Shown here in pieces: positions 13,101 through 28,100 of a stretch of DNA of 64,000 nt; the first letter of the stretch is position 1, and the number at the start of each line of letters is the position of its first letter. The stretch is taken from contig CM063250.1 in assembly GCA_032158295.1 (NCBI GenBank), forward strand, positions 2,425,501 through 2,489,500. The letters run 5' to 3'. The stretch comes from Pycnopodia helianthoides (Eukaryota; Echinodermata; Asteroidea; Forcipulatida; Asteriidae). A program made the translations under genes and the position numbers. Under the pieces are notes generated by a model that worked only from the letters and a program-made list of their open reading frames with translations, had not been told where the DNA came from and made no database searches.

Positions 13101-16100
13101 GGTAATATCTTACCTAATATGCATTTTCCTTGTTGGTAGATGCATGAAATGTGATTGAGACTAATTACTTGTTTGTTTCTAAATTCGCTGTTGGGTTTGG
13201 CATAGTGGTGTCTTTCCTCGCCTCCTTTCTCCAGGACCCTGGTTCGAATCCCGCCGGGGGCACTATGTGGATTGGGTTTTCAGTCCCTACCTGATTGCGT
13301 GGGTTTTCCCTGGAATAATTCTCTGGGGTTTTCCTCCCACATCTAAAACTGAAACTTCCTTCCTTGTCTTCTCTCCATGGGGTTATTGGCTAGTGTAGTG
13401 ATTAGGTTCGCTTTTCTGAGAATCCTTAGCTTCACAACCAGAATTAATTAATGAATAGATAAATCAATCAATAAAATTGAAATGTGGGTTGTTCTTGATC
13501 CTTGCAGGGTTGAGGAACATACAAGAGGTAGTCAGCGCCGGTCTGGCTACAGCTGAGGGTCTGGCTGTGGATTGGGTAGCCGGTAATCTGTACTGGGTGG
13601 AGAGCCAGCTGGATCAGATTGAGGTGGCTAAGCTGAACGGTAGCTTCAGGACCACTGTAGTGGCTGGTCAGATGGAGAACCCGAGGGCTATTGCACTGGA
13701 TCCTCGCTATGGGTGAGAACTCCAGGCTTCCTCTTTTTATTCTAAGATGGCACACTTCGTCTGTGGCTATGGCTTCAGGTGTGGCTTTGGCTTTGGCTTC
13801 ATGTGTAGCTATGGCTTTAGGTGTGGCTATGGCTTTAAGTGTGGCTATGGCTTTAAGTGTGGCTATGGCTTTAAGTATGGCTATGGCTTTAGGTGTGGCT
13901 ATGGCTTCAGGTGTGGCTTTGGCTTCATGTGTGGCTATGGCTTTAGGTGTGGCTATGGCTTCAGGTGTGGCTATGGCTTTAAGTGTGGCTATGGCTTTAG
14001 GTGTGGCTATGGCTTCAGGTGTGGCTATGGCTTCAGGTGTGACTATGGCTAGGTCATAGTAAATTCGTATGTCTGACCACAATATCATCCACTGTGGTTT
14101 TGAATGATAGATAAACTATGCTAGCCTGCAATATGGTATCATATGGTGAATGAATACACAGTGCAGTGACACAGTCAACCCTCCTACTGTATGACCATTT
14201 AATGTCAATATCATCATCCACTGTGGTGTTGAATGATAGAGTATGCCAGCCTGCAATATGATAACATGTGGTGAACTCATACACAGTACATAGTCAACCC
14301 TCCTACTGTATGACAATTTAATGCCAATATCATCATCCACTGTGGTTTTGAGTCATAGATAAATTATGCCAGCCTCCAATATGATATCATGTAATGAATG
14401 CATCTACACAGTGCCTAGATTATTCTATGCACAGTTGTTCCATGATACATGTCCTGTGCAGTGGAATGAAAATGGTTGGTGAACTCACAGATGTTGCAGA
14501 AAAAAAAGGTTAAACAAAGTATTGGCTCTTTAAAAGGAAGTTATTGATTTAAATCAAACCTGTTTGAAAAATGTCCATTTTAGGCTGATGTTCTGGACAG
14601 ATTGGGATGCGGGAAATCCTCGCATTGAGAGATCCACCATGGCAGGTCTTGACCGTCGGATCATCTTCACTGTACAGCAAGTCAATGGGGGCTGGCCCAA
14701 CGGACTCACCGTGGACTACCTAGAAGACAGGGTGTACTGGATCGATGCAAGGTGGGTTCCCTCTAGGGTTATGTATGTTTGCTTTTTAATGAGATATCGC
14801 CTGACTCACAAGGCCGGACGGCCATTTCAAGGTGAGGGCTACACTTAACTGATTTAGGCTATCGACCCAAATCAACTGTCACCAGGGGCACGTTGCCACC
14901 TTCTCCTTTATTTGTTTTATTTTGTTTGAGGGAAAATAGCAAATCGCTCGGATTCATCTGGGGTCAAGTTCAGACAAGAACTATCGTTGGCTATAGTTGG
15001 ACCAAGTTAGCCTGAATTCTGTCCAGTCGACGATGGTTGGATTACGCTAGATGACTATTCGGAACCAGTCTTCTCGGCCTGGTCGCGTTGCTGGTTACCT
15101 CTAGCCGTTTTAATAGCACAGTGTAGAGAGGACCAGCTATCGGGAAAATTATGACGTTGATCCGACAATAATCATGCAGGCATGATTTTACCAACTTTTA
15201 CAACAACATTATGCAATTAATTGATTTATTTGAATAAAAGCTTGCTATAAATTTTGGGGTGCTGTTCACAATCCTCTAAGCCACACGAGATATGCAGATA
15301 GTGAGCAAATATTGTCCATGTCGCTTTCATCCATGAAAAAAACAAAAAAAACCTTGGAATTAAGCTATATAAGAGGCGATATTATTATTATTACCACTTG
15401 TTCTTTTACCTCGTACAGATCTGACTCCATCCACTCCATCCTCTACGACGGCTCTCTCCCGTTCACCATCCTCCAGGGTCATGAGTTCCTCTATCATCCC
15501 TTTGCCGTCACGGTCTTTGAGTCCACCGTCTACTGGACGGACTGGAGAACTAACGCGGTCTACGGTGCCAATAAGTGGACTGGGGAGAACGTCACCCTCG
15601 TACAGAAGACCACAACCCAGCCGTTTGATCTTCACGTGTTCCATCCACAACGCCAACCCCAAGGTAACGTACCTCCTTGTGAAATTTGAAACAATATTAG
15701 TAATGATAATAATAATATTAATAACAAAAATAATAATAATAATGATAATACCGGAGTCTTATGTGGCACACGTATCTACCAATCAAATAGGCGCTTCCAA
15801 GAAAGAGAAACATTTTGTCCTCTCAGAAGAAGTGACTGTTCTGAAAAGAACCATGTTTTTTAAAATCAGGACCACTACTTATGGCACGTAGAGATTACTT
15901 GCACATAGCTGTCACCTGTTTTTACTCTTCAAACATGTGTTTTCTCAGGATTCTTCATGACGTCGGGAAACTCCCCTCGAGCCTTCAAAATTTCTTGAAA
16001 GAAGTAAAAGCAGTCACCAAAGGGAGAAAGAAATAGTCCACATTGTGTCCAAATCTGTAGTTTTGTATCTCTGGTGATGCACAGAGTCTGTAAATCTCCT

Positions 16101-19100
16101 GAATTGTAACATCTTGGAGGTTCCAGGTCTAGAATATGAGGGAACCCAGACAAGCAAACCATTTTTTGGGGGAATTTTCACATCCATCAAATTTTCATCC
16201 CTGACTCTTTCTCACATCCTTAATGTGTATTGCATGTAGACATTTTAAAGTTTTACAACCCAGTTAATAACTGTATATTTGTTTATTTTTTTCTTCCCAG
16301 TGCCACCAGAGAAGAATCCTTGTATTGTTGACAATGGGGGCTGTACCCATCTGTGTCTGCTGAACGGTCACCAGGCCAGCTGTCTCTGCCCTCATCTCAT
16401 GACGCTCCGTCCTGACAATAAATCTTGCATCGGTAAGCACAGACTTCATCTTTGACTCTCACATTTTCCTTTTCGTTTCGATTCACATTTCATATTTCTT
16501 CTTCTTCTTTAGGATTTTTTTTTTTTTAAGCAAGAAATTGATATGAGGCATTCAGAATCTTTGATAATGTTCACAAATAGTTTTTCTATTTGGGGTTGAA
16601 CAAAGACAAATTTACTAGAGCAGGATTTGAACCAGCGACCTCCGGAATAACGTGCCAGTATTCTACCAACTGATCTATCTAGCCCCTATGTTGGCGGTCT
16701 CCCTATTTTGTCAATATCTTTGTTTGGGGTGCCAGTCAGAAGGCAAAGAACCGTTAACTTTAACAAGTTTATGATACAACCTGGGAAGCGGCAGCTGGGA
16801 TCACCTTAAGGGAATGCGACTGTTTTATTTCAAATGTCGAGTATTAAACCCCAGTCAGTTTCCCTTGTGGTTCAAAGACAAGTAAAAATGACCACTATCT
16901 CTATGGAAAATGTGCTTTTCCTAAAACCTTTGGATGTGACGTAGGGACGCAGGTCCTTTGGGTTGTGTAATGAACGTAAAAGAACCCAGTACACTTATCG
17001 TTAAGAAAGGGGTTTGCCTCGGTGTTAACTGGTATGGTTGGCTGCAGATTGCACCACAGCACCTTGTAAACCCTTACAAGGGTGTTACGTAAATGGGTCG
17101 CATACATTTCCAAAATTTAGCATACCTGAAACCTAAGGAGTGCTATAAGAATCCCATTGGGTGTGATAAAGGGCCATGTAAGAACTGCAAAGTATTATTA
17201 TTTATATGTTGAGATTCGGTATAGATAATATCCAACCTCAACACATCAGGTCACCAAAAATCGTTAACATTTTTCTGATTTCCTGTTTTCAATGCAATGT
17301 GAGTAACACTCCACAACTCTTAGATGTCTACTTCAACCCTACTTATATCTTCTTATCTCCTCTCAGAGGACAATGTCTTCTTTGTCATCTCTGTACCCAC
17401 TGAGATCCGCGGGGTGCATCTGAGCGACGGATACCACAACGTGATCCCGGCACTGACGGTACCCAGCGTCGCCAACGCCTCGTCTGTCGATCACGACGTG
17501 GCTGAGCAGCGGCTGTACTGGACCGACTTGGAGCACAAGTCTATCAACAGGGCTTACATCAATGGCACAGAGATCGAGACGGTCATTGAAGGTAAGAGCT
17601 CCCCTCTTATTTACTGACTAAATAAGTTCTTCTCTTTTTAACTTGGGTTGCGGAACAATAGAATTGTAAAAGAAAACCTTACACAGGAATTTATTAAAAG
17701 AACATTACATTTTTGGCAGCAAATGGAATAGTTACTGTTCATTATGGGTCAAGATTAAGATTTCTGAATCTTGTGGGTTTTACTTGATGACAAGATTACC
17801 AAAGTGACAGATCTGTCATCATCCTTTGGCTGGGGCCGAGATCGAATCCACAATTCTTTCAAGACATCTCTGTCAGTCATCAGCCGGGCTTAGGCCGTCT
17901 CATTCTTGTCGTATGTCACTGGCAAACAGCATCCAAGTAGTTCAGTGGTCATCTTCCTCTGTAAGGGTGCCATCCAATCTATTTTGGAGCTCAAGCTTTG
18001 TGCGTTGCCAAATAAATAAAATTTTCTGTTTCTGTTTCCTTTTTTTTCTATTTCCTGTCTTGTCCAGGTATACCGGATGCCTACAGTTTAACAATCGACT
18101 GGCTGTCTCGTAATATGTACTGGACCAGTATCTCACCGGAGAAGAGCAGTTTGAATATCGCCCGGCTGGACGGCAGCTATCGCAACGAAATTCACGTCCG
18201 GAACCTCACAAGTCCACGAAGTGTTGTTGTGCGCCCTGTCAACGGGTAAATTAACTTTTTCCGATCATGAGAAAAAATCTCTCAGCCTGCGTGTATGAAA
18301 CAATTTTGGAATAAAAAGATTACTCAATCGATTTTAACGCATTGTCTTTGATTCCATGCCAGGACCATGTATTGGATCAACGCCGGACGGATACCAACAA
18401 TTGAACGAGCCAACATGGACGGATCAAACCAAGTGTCTGTTATTGCCACTGGTTTGTTGGACCCTATGGGTAAGGATGGATTCTCTGTCTTCAGCCCCTG
18501 TCACACTAGAGGAATTTGGGACGCAGACGTGCTATACTTTGCTGTATTTTCCACGAGCGCGCAATGAATTGTTATCTTCAAGTAAACTCAACGCGTAGCT
18601 TAAAATTGCGCAGAGGAAGAGCAGCATGTTATAGAACAGGGTTCGATATGGGCTGTGCATTATTGGTTTATATCATACTCTTGTTGCTATGGATCCACCA
18701 ATCAGAATGGAGGATTTAAGTTTGCTTATGATAATTTCTGTTAGCTGTTTATCATTATTTGTGATTAATATTTGAAGTAAATGTAGAGATGCCCGAAGTT
18801 TCCATTGTAAAATTCCCCCCCTTTTTTGCTGTTCTTTTTCCGACATCTCTTCTTGACAAACATCGAGTGAAAATGTTTTTGTTTCTCCTTACTCAGGTCT
18901 TGCTGTTGACGATGAGGGAGGTCGTATCTATTGGACGGATGCAGGAGATCAGAGTATTCAGTCGAGTGACTTGAGTGGTGCCAATATACAGATATTCTTG
19001 GCTCTCGATGCAGGTGCCCAACCATCAGCTATTACTGTCACAGACACACAGGTACGTACCCTCGGCCATCTTGGGCGTATAGACCTTCTGATGCGCATGA

Positions 19101-22100
19101 CGTTATTTGAGTAGGGCGCCCTCGCTAGGCAGCTGAATATTTAGCATCTCCCTTCTAGGCTTGTGAATAATTTAGAACTTGCTGGTTGCCTGCCAGATGC
19201 ACCCTTGAGCCTTGATGCCATAATGATGTTTATGTACGCACACACTCATGTGTGTAGTATCAGTCTGGTAGTTATGCACATGCTTTAAAGGAACATTGCA
19301 GAACTGGTTTTTGCTAACAAAACATTTGCTGGCAGTGTAAGCACTTTATGTAATCCACCATATATGCATAAACTGGCAAACCTGTAGAAGTTTGAGATCG
19401 ATCGACCATCTGGGTCACGAGAAAATAGTGAAAAACCGATTACACGTTTGCATGAAATCATATTGATTCAACAAATGAATAAAATGCTCACTGAGCGATA
19501 AACTCCAATAGGAAAATTAGTTTATTCATTTCTCATCAAATATGGCGTTTCAGACAGAAATATTTCAAGGGATGTTTTCTACTATCATCATCATTAGACC
19601 GTGTAAGTTTTATGTAAAATCTGTGATCAAAAAGTATATTTTACAAGTTTTGTTCTTACCAATTCTGTAATGTTCCTTTAAAGATCCTTAACCCTGTTGA
19701 AGTTCTTAAGCCTGTTGAGGTTCTTAAGCCTGTTGAGGTTCTTAACCCTGTTGAGGTTCTTAAGCCTGTTGGAGTTCTTAAGCCTGTTGAGGTTCTGAAG
19801 CCTGTTGAGGTTCTTAAGCCTGTTGGAGTTCTTAAGCCTGTTGAGGTTCTGAAGCCTGTTGAGGTTCTGAAGCCTGTTGAGGTTCTTAAGCCTGTTGGAG
19901 TTCTTAAGCCTGTTGAGGTTCTGAAGCCTGTTGAGGTTCTTAAGCCTGTTGGAGTTCTTAAGCCTGTTGAGGTTCTTAAGCCTGTTGAGGTTCTTATGCT
20001 GTTGAGGTTCGTAAGCCTAATAAGGGAAAAGATGGACCTGCTACAATGGTTCCATCTTTTTTTCACTTTACAGAGAATCCTTGATAAAAGTTTTTTTTTT
20101 TCTCCTGTATTTTGTGTGACATCCTCCAGGTTTTCTGGGCAGAAACAACCACAGTCAAGTATGTCAATAAGACCAACACAAGTACTAATAATATCAAGGT
20201 GTTGAGACAAGATGTTCCTGGAATCAAGGAGATGTTCCTGTATGATCCAAACTCCAAGAAAGGTAGGAATCGGTACTTTTATTGTCGTACAATGAGAAAG
20301 TTCAATCAAGGACCAATGGTTAACTGGTGGTTGGTTCATGACGGACGTAGCAGGGGGTGCTGAACGAACGACTCCAGTCACTGCGACCATGAGAAATTGG
20401 GAATGGCCAGTTTGTTTACGTGTTTTGGATGAGTTTGTAAATGAAATCTTCACAGACGATACTTGATCGGTATATCAGCATATCTCACAAACAATTGTGG
20501 ACGAACAGTACCCCAAAATTATGGCAAGCTCTTCATTAACAAAAATTACTTGATTGAGTAATGTTGTTGCAAATGTTGGTAAAATCATGTCTGCATGATT
20601 GTTGTAATAAAAAGTCAGATCAACGTTATCATTTTCTGATAACTGGTCCTCTCTGCACTGTGCTATTAAAACAGCTATTGGTAACCAGTGATACAACCAG
20701 CCTCGATAGGCTGGCCGCAAATCGTCCACTAGACTAGTCCAACCATCGTTGACTAGCGTGGGTTCGATCAGAGTTTGTCAAACTACGGTTAACTACGGTC
20801 CTTGATTGAACTTGCTGAATGTTAGTGCCTGGGTCAATAGGTCGATCCACTAAACCATGTCAGCCATGCATAGCAGCTGCAGCTGCAGCTGCAATGGCGT
20901 TGATGTTGAGCAACACTTACCACCTCAAAACCCAGCCGGCCATATGACGGTTGCTTGATGACATTTTGCAATTTATTTATTATTATTATTTATTTTACCT
21001 CAACAAATTTGAAATACAGCGAACAACAGAGCAGTGAGGCAGAAGATTTTACAGAGAAGTACATCCACATTAAAGAGAAATTAAGAAAGACAAGTAGATT
21101 AAGTAACAAACCACATGGAAACTGACTGGGTAAATTTTAGTTCACTTTTGGGTTAAACAAGAAAAATTGGCTAGAGTGAGATTGAATCCAAGCACCTCAA
21201 GATTAACCTGCCGGCGCTCTACCAACTGAGCTATCTAGCCCTTTGTTGGCGATCTCCCATTTTGTCGATATCTTTGTTCGGGGGTGCCAGTCAGAAGCCA
21301 TTCAACCTGAAACTGCCGTAAAGTAAACTAACAAAACAACTTCATGAGAAATCTGCCGCTTTTGGGAAGTAGAGTTTATTAATGGAGAGATTTGGTTTCT
21401 GACTATAGCCACCAGTAACAGGTGTTCCCAGGATCAAGGAGGATGCAGTCAACTGTGTATCCCGTTACCAAATGTACAACGTGTCTGCGCATGTACTGCT
21501 GGCTACACACTGCAGGGCGATAACATCAGCTGTAAAGGTAGGTTGGAAGAAAAAGTAGTGGGTTGTCCAATTTCAACAAGAAGTTCAAATTCGTTTAATT
21601 TATTCTAGTTTTGAAACCAAGGACTCTTTGAAAAGTGAAATTAATCACTATACTAGCCAAGAACCCCGTGGAGAGAAGACAAAGGAAGGAAGTTTCAGTT
21701 TTAGATGTGGGAGGAAAACCCCCAGAGAATTATTCCAGGGAAAACCCACACAATCAGGTAGGGACTGAAAAAACCCATTCCACATAGTGCCCCCGGCGGG
21801 ATTCGAACCGGGGGTCCCAGAAGTGGAATGCGAGGGAAGATACCACTCAGCCAACCCGATTGCTCAATTCAAAACTTGCTAAGTACAGAAATATCTTTCC
21901 TTACAGAAATGGGTTACTGACCAAAATTTAATGTAAGATTGCTTGAAACTGGTTCTCTGAAATGTTTGCTTAGTGGCTAAATTTGTGCTTAATGGCTTTA
22001 TGAAGTTGGACCCTGGATTCACTATATTTAAATAACAAAAAAGATTCGCCAGAAGATCATATAGAAATGTATCATGGACATAGGATGGTATGAAAAAAAA

Positions 22101-25100
22101 AAAAACATTCTTCACGCTATTTTCTCAATATTGATGATGTTTTCATTGGTTAGTTTCGAAAGTGGGTTTTGAAATCAAAGGACTGCCTGCAGGGATTTCC
22201 CCTTTCCCTGTCGATGCATTGCACTGTGCGTGTCTTCATATCTGACATGTTCTTCCTTTGATTGATTTTGCAGGCGTTGATTCCTTCTTGATCTACTCCA
22301 TGGATACCAGCATCCGTGGCACTAGCCTTGACAAGTCAAGCGAGGGCGATCTACTCATTCCAATAACTGGACTACTCCTCTCTGTGGCCATTGACTTTGA
22401 CGCAGGTTGGGCTGAGCTTTTTATTTACACACTTACAATGTAATAAGAGATTCATTAAAAAAAAAACAGTCAATTTAGTGATTGTAAAAACTTGGGACTG
22501 AAGTGCAAAGTAAACGGAAGCTTTTTGATAAGTTTGAATGTAGTGCATTCAGATTGACCAAAGCAGTTTTTGTTGTGTGTAGATCATTCCTGATAGACGC
22601 CATCTTTACGGGGCAAATTGGGTTTTTGCTTTGAGCTGCATCAAGCATTCTAACTTTTGTGCTCCGCCAAGTGGTTCTGCGACCAACCATGCAAGGAATT
22701 TGTTACAGTCCCTCATGACGCTTGCGGTATTTACGCATAACGCCAAAAATGAGTATTCTTGCCCGTAAAGATGGACAACTTTAAACTTTGTGACGTCAAG
22801 TGAAAACAGTATTTATTAATCGGATTAATGGATTATAGCATGAATTGATTAGTTGATTAATTGATAGATTGGTTATTTTGAATAACCCATCCTTGGTTAA
22901 AGACACTAGACACCTTTGGTAATTGTCAAAGACCAGTCTTCTCACTTGGTGTATCTCAACATATGCACAAAATAACAAACCTGTGAAAATTTGAACTCAA
23001 TTGGTCGCCGAAGTTGCGAGATAACAATGGAAGAAAAAACGCCCTTGTCACACGAAGTTGACTGCTTTCAGATGCTTGATTTCGAGACCTCGCGCGTGAG
23101 GTCTCAAAATCAATTCAAATATTTTACTGAGAAACTACTTCTTTCTCAAAAACTACGTTACTTCAGAGGGAGCCGTTGCTCACAATGTTTTATACCATCA
23201 ACAGCTCTCCATTGCTCGTTACCAAGTAAGTTTTTATGCTAACAATTATTTTGAGTAATTACCACTAGTGTCCAGTGCCTTTAATTGACTTATTTTCCAT
23301 CCCCCCCCCCTACTCATGCTTACCTTCTTGGATATCGCACAGCGAATAACTTCATCTACTGGGTGGACACAACGTCCCATGAGATCAGTCGTATCCATCG
23401 GGATCACACGTCTAGAGAGGTTCTCGTCAGCGGTGGGTTAGGCCGGGTGGAAGGCCTGGCTGTCGATTGGATCGCAGGTAAGAATCACACCATTGTAATA
23501 GACGGACTAGTTGCAAACAGGAAATAAAGAATGTCGTTGTAGTTTCTGCACTTGCTTGAGTATAGAACATGTAACCTGTGACGTCACATGTTTATGCAAA
23601 AAAAAAAAGCCACAGAGCCTGGACTTCCTGCAGGCATGATTTGTACAAATCCAAATAGAAAAACACATAATATCTTATATTTTATGGAGACCATGGATGG
23701 TGCGTACATAAAGTGCTACATTCAGCATTAAACACCCCCAGGCAAGACCACATAACAAGTCATCCGATCTATAGAAATATTCCAAAGGTATCACAGACCT
23801 TACTCCAAAGGTGACTGAGATTCAGTGGGCACTGCTGGAGAAGCGAGCAAGAGATGGCTCAACTAGTTTTTACTCTGGGAGCCCTCAACACGGTAACAGA
23901 TCGAGAGGGCGCCCTGCAGCAACATCTGTGGACACCCTGGAGCGAGACCCTGGCATTAACCGCCTTGACCTACCAGCAATCATGGAGCGAAGAGACCAGG
24001 GCCCAATTTCATAGAACTGCTTAACGGCCGATTCTGTGCTTACTGCACGATTTCTATTTCATAGCGCTGCTAACCGTAAGCACACGAAAAGGCATCATGC
24101 TTACCGCCTGGTGCTTACTGCACAGAAATGAATGACATAACAATGCAGATACATGGTGAACGCGCAAGATGACCGCCTTATTTTCTTGCTAACCTGTGAA
24201 ATACGCTTATGCTAAAGCAAATTTGTCTGCTACAGTTAGCACGAAAAATTGCCTACCATTAAGCAGCGCTATGAAATTGGGCCCAGTGGAGCGCCATTAA
24301 CAGCGCCTATTAGTTAGCTTGATTTTGATGATGATGGAGAATGATTGCACTGTTGTTTTTTTTTTATCAACTATTGATTTGAAGAAAGGGGGCACATCTC
24401 AAAACTTGTTCAGCTGTTATTTTTATAACTCTTGAATTTAAAGGAACATTACAGAATTGGTTTTTGCTAACAAAACAGTTGCTGGCAGTGTAAGCACTTT
24501 ATATAATCCACCATATACATAAACTGACAAACCTGTAGAAGTTTGAGATCGATCGGCCATCTGGGTCACGAGAAAATACTGAAAAACCGATTACACATTT
24601 TGCATGAAATCATATCGGTTCAACAAATGAATAAAACGCTCACTGAGCGATAAACTCAAATCGGAAAATGAGTTTATTCATTTCTCATCGAATATGGCAT
24701 TTCAGACAGAAATATTTCAAGGGATGTTTTCTACTATCATCATCATTAGACCGTGTAAGTTTTATGTAAATCTGTGATCAAAAGTATATTTTACAAGTTT
24801 TTTTCTTACCAATTCTGTAATGTTCCTTTAAGTGGAAATTATGCCACAAAGTGTAAAGTTTTACCTATGACTAGCAGCGTTCTCCTGTAACAGTGTCTTC
24901 CGCTGTCCAAATGTCAGTAAAAAAAAAAAACCTTGGAGGACCCGTCAAAATTCTCTCCAGGTGAACCCGCTGGCTAGTTCAGTGTTGAAAAGCGTCTCTA
25001 TTTTATGTGAAATATGGACTAGTGAAAAAAAGCTGACAGACGGGCTGGTCACTAAAAAAAACAAGGCAAACCCTGACCAGTATGGTATCTCGCCTGCAGG

Positions 25101-28100
25101 AAAGGCCTTTCGGAAATTTGGGTCTAGAATGCTCCACAGTTTGGAAAAAATCTTGGGGAGAACCATGATAACTAAAAGTGCAGGGGTTTAAAGTAAGGGG
25201 CAGTTGGTGACAAATTGTGTTTTTGCAAGCAAAACGTTGACTTATTATTAAACGAAAAAACCTTTGTATATTTTTATGCCATACTTGAAGATTCATTTTT
25301 TTTCCCCCATGCAGGAAATATGTACTGGACTGACCAGCAGTTGGACGTGATAGAGGTAGCCAGAGTGAACGGAACATACCGTCACACTCTCATCTCTGAG
25401 GAACTCGATAAACCAAGATCCATTGTCGTACATCCTGTGGCGGGGTAGGTATTGAGTACAGGTACCATACTACCATCCCAAGGGGTTCCTGCCATAAGAA
25501 TGTACATGGCTATTAAACGGAAGCTGGAAGAGAAAGTAGTCTGGTTCATTTTCTATTATGTATTGCTTAGAATTACAACTAAATATAGGGAACCACTTAT
25601 TGGCCATCCCACCCCCACCCCCCCCCCCAAAAAAAATAAAAATTAAATAATAATAATAATAATAATAATATTTATTCGGGCAAAACATTCACAAGTACAT
25701 GTACAAACATTAAAAATATATTTTAAAATTACGTTAAACAACAGTGGGATGCCCAGGAGAGCATAAAATAAAAAAAATTAATTGTCTCCAAAAGGCGTAA
25801 GTCTCCCAAGAAAACCAAGCAATCAAGCAAACAAACAAATACAACAGCAAAAATGAATCACTAATGGTCGAAGGTGTCGCTGCATGACTTGCCTAACCAT
25901 GATCCTGTGCAAGGTTTCATCATCATTTCATATTTGGGCCAAACTCTTGTCAACCGGGGGCCCAATTTCGTAAAGCTGGTTAAGCACAAAAACAGTAGCT
26001 AAGCATACAAGAATTTCGCCTAATGGAAAAAAAAGGTTTCCGGCTAAAACACCATGCCTTGATACTGTTTGGATGACTGGTTCCCATAAATGCAAAGCAA
26101 AACCAGATGGCCACAGTTTGTAACGATCTCAAACAAATATTCAAGTCTTGAATTTGTTGGAAACAAAGCAACAAGTCACGGAAAGTAATTTTTTTTAAAT
26201 TGTAAGTTTGCAGAAATGTTGAATTTTGTCACACCATCTGTTGACACATTTGAATGTTTTGCATACACTCGGCCGTCCGTGCCAACCGGCGCAGTTTGTT
26301 TATCAACAATGGAAAGGTCTATATCCTACCGAAAACCTACTCATTACTAGCTCACTATCCTGACTCGATTATCTAAGTTTTACTCCATGGATTGTTCTCG
26401 TTATCGCTAGCTACCTGTTCTGGGGCGACTGGGGAGCGAAGCCCAAGATCGAGCGCACCCATCTGGATGGATCCAATCGCACCACCATCGTGGTCGACGA
26501 AATCGGCTGGCCGAACGGGCTGACCCTAGACTACGAGGAGTCCAGACTATACTGGTGTGAAGCGAAGCTCGACAGCATCTTCTCCGCCGACTTTGACGGG
26601 AATGGAAGAGTGACGGTGATGGATGCCACCGGAGTAATAGACCCGTTTGCTATCACTGTGTTTAATGAGCACATCTACTGGACAGACAGGTACAGTATTT
26701 GGAGGGTTTTTAAACTTTGTAAGGTGGGAAAAACAATCTTGAAGGTTTTTTAGGGTAACAGAAAGAGGAGTGTGTACTCACCAAAGTATTAAAACAAGAT
26801 TTTTGTTCACTGTTTTTTCAAATTTAGACCCGCTCTGTCAAAACCGGAAATTTCTTGGCACTTACCATAATGTGTAACGGTCAAGAATAGGTCAGAAATT
26901 GACCCCAGGTACCAATAGAAGATTCTCACGTCTCCGTGTAGAGCTGGTTTTTCCTCTATATTTTAAAGGAAAAGAAAACATTCTGAAATGTTCTTGAAGG
27001 GAAGATTGTTAATTTGGGGTAGAGGAGTGTCTTGGAAGTTGGACACGTTTTTAGACGCAACAAATATTTCCGTGGGGAAACGCCCTCAATCCAGTGGACC
27101 ACCAGAACGCTCCTCTGGACTGCGACATTGGGCCAAACTATGGGAACATTCCTACCAGCACTCTGGCAGTCCAACAGACTGGTCCATTTATGCCGTTGGG
27201 AAACTTGACCAATCTGCATCAATAAAATCATTTTTCAGGACATGAGTTGACATTATTATTTCTTATTTCAGGACTCATCTTGGTGGTTGTATACAACGTG
27301 CCTTGAAGACGAATGGCTCCGAGAAGGTAACCCTGCATGAGAACTTGGGGCTGCCTATAAAAGATGTTCACGCCTACAGCAAGCAGAAACAAACAGGTGA
27401 GATGAGGGGTCTGCCTTTCAGGCCGGTGGTCTCGGGTTCATTTACTTGGATGCTTGTCAGTGTACACCTTAAAGTTTATTTCTGGGTAAAGGCTCTTGGT
27501 TGTAAGTTTGTGTCTGGGTTTCTCTGGTGTACAGTTGTTTCGGGGTGTTTTGGGTGTACTGTCCATGGTCTTATGGTTTATTATACCTGGGTGTTTGTGG
27601 GTGTTATCACATGGTCTTTAGGTTCATGTCTGGGTGCTTGTGGGTGTACTCCCATGGTCTTAGTTTATACCTGGGTGTTTGTGGGTGTTATCACATGGTC
27701 TTTAGTTTCATGTCTGGGTGCTTGTGGGTGTACTCCCATGGTCTTAGTGTATATCTGGGTGTTTGTGGGTGTAACGATATTCATAAATACCCCAGACAGT
27801 TTAGGCAGTCCTATTGGTTGGAAGGTGGTCACATGACCATTTTTACCTGGGCCCAATTTCAAAGAGCTAGTTAAGCACAAAAAGTCCTTCAACACACGGC
27901 CAGGACCTCGCCGGTTTTAAACTGTCGTTCAAAACCATATTGCCACTCTCTTATTCCTGTAGTATCATATGCTGCTGACAATAAATCTGCTCTCCTAACA
28001 TGGTTTTCGTTGTTTGTTTGAAACATAAATCCTGAGGGAAAGTGGTTTAACTGCTTTTGTTGTTTACTCGTTAGGCACCAGCGCCTGTGCAGGGGATAAC

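Larger units (their letters stand above)
23560..24860 (+). repeat. Dispersed repeat D, split by later insertions
   Basis: Blocks 23565-23695, 24345-24440 and 24832-24870 together give the order of 11340-11690. Between them lie a LINE fossil with MITE family A (about 23800-24325) and TTAA MITE family 1 (24442-24827). This is the longest intron of the window. Confidence 0.7.

Noticed and set aside
13468..14088. Frames of GYGFRCGYG and [10 protein letters not shown] type on both strands
   Set aside because: Translation of the 18-bp minisatellite; the resemblance to glycine-rich proteins is incidental.
19656..20453. Minus-strand 265-residue frame with TGLRTST repeats
   Set aside because: It is the 18-bp minisatellite plus intron sequence.
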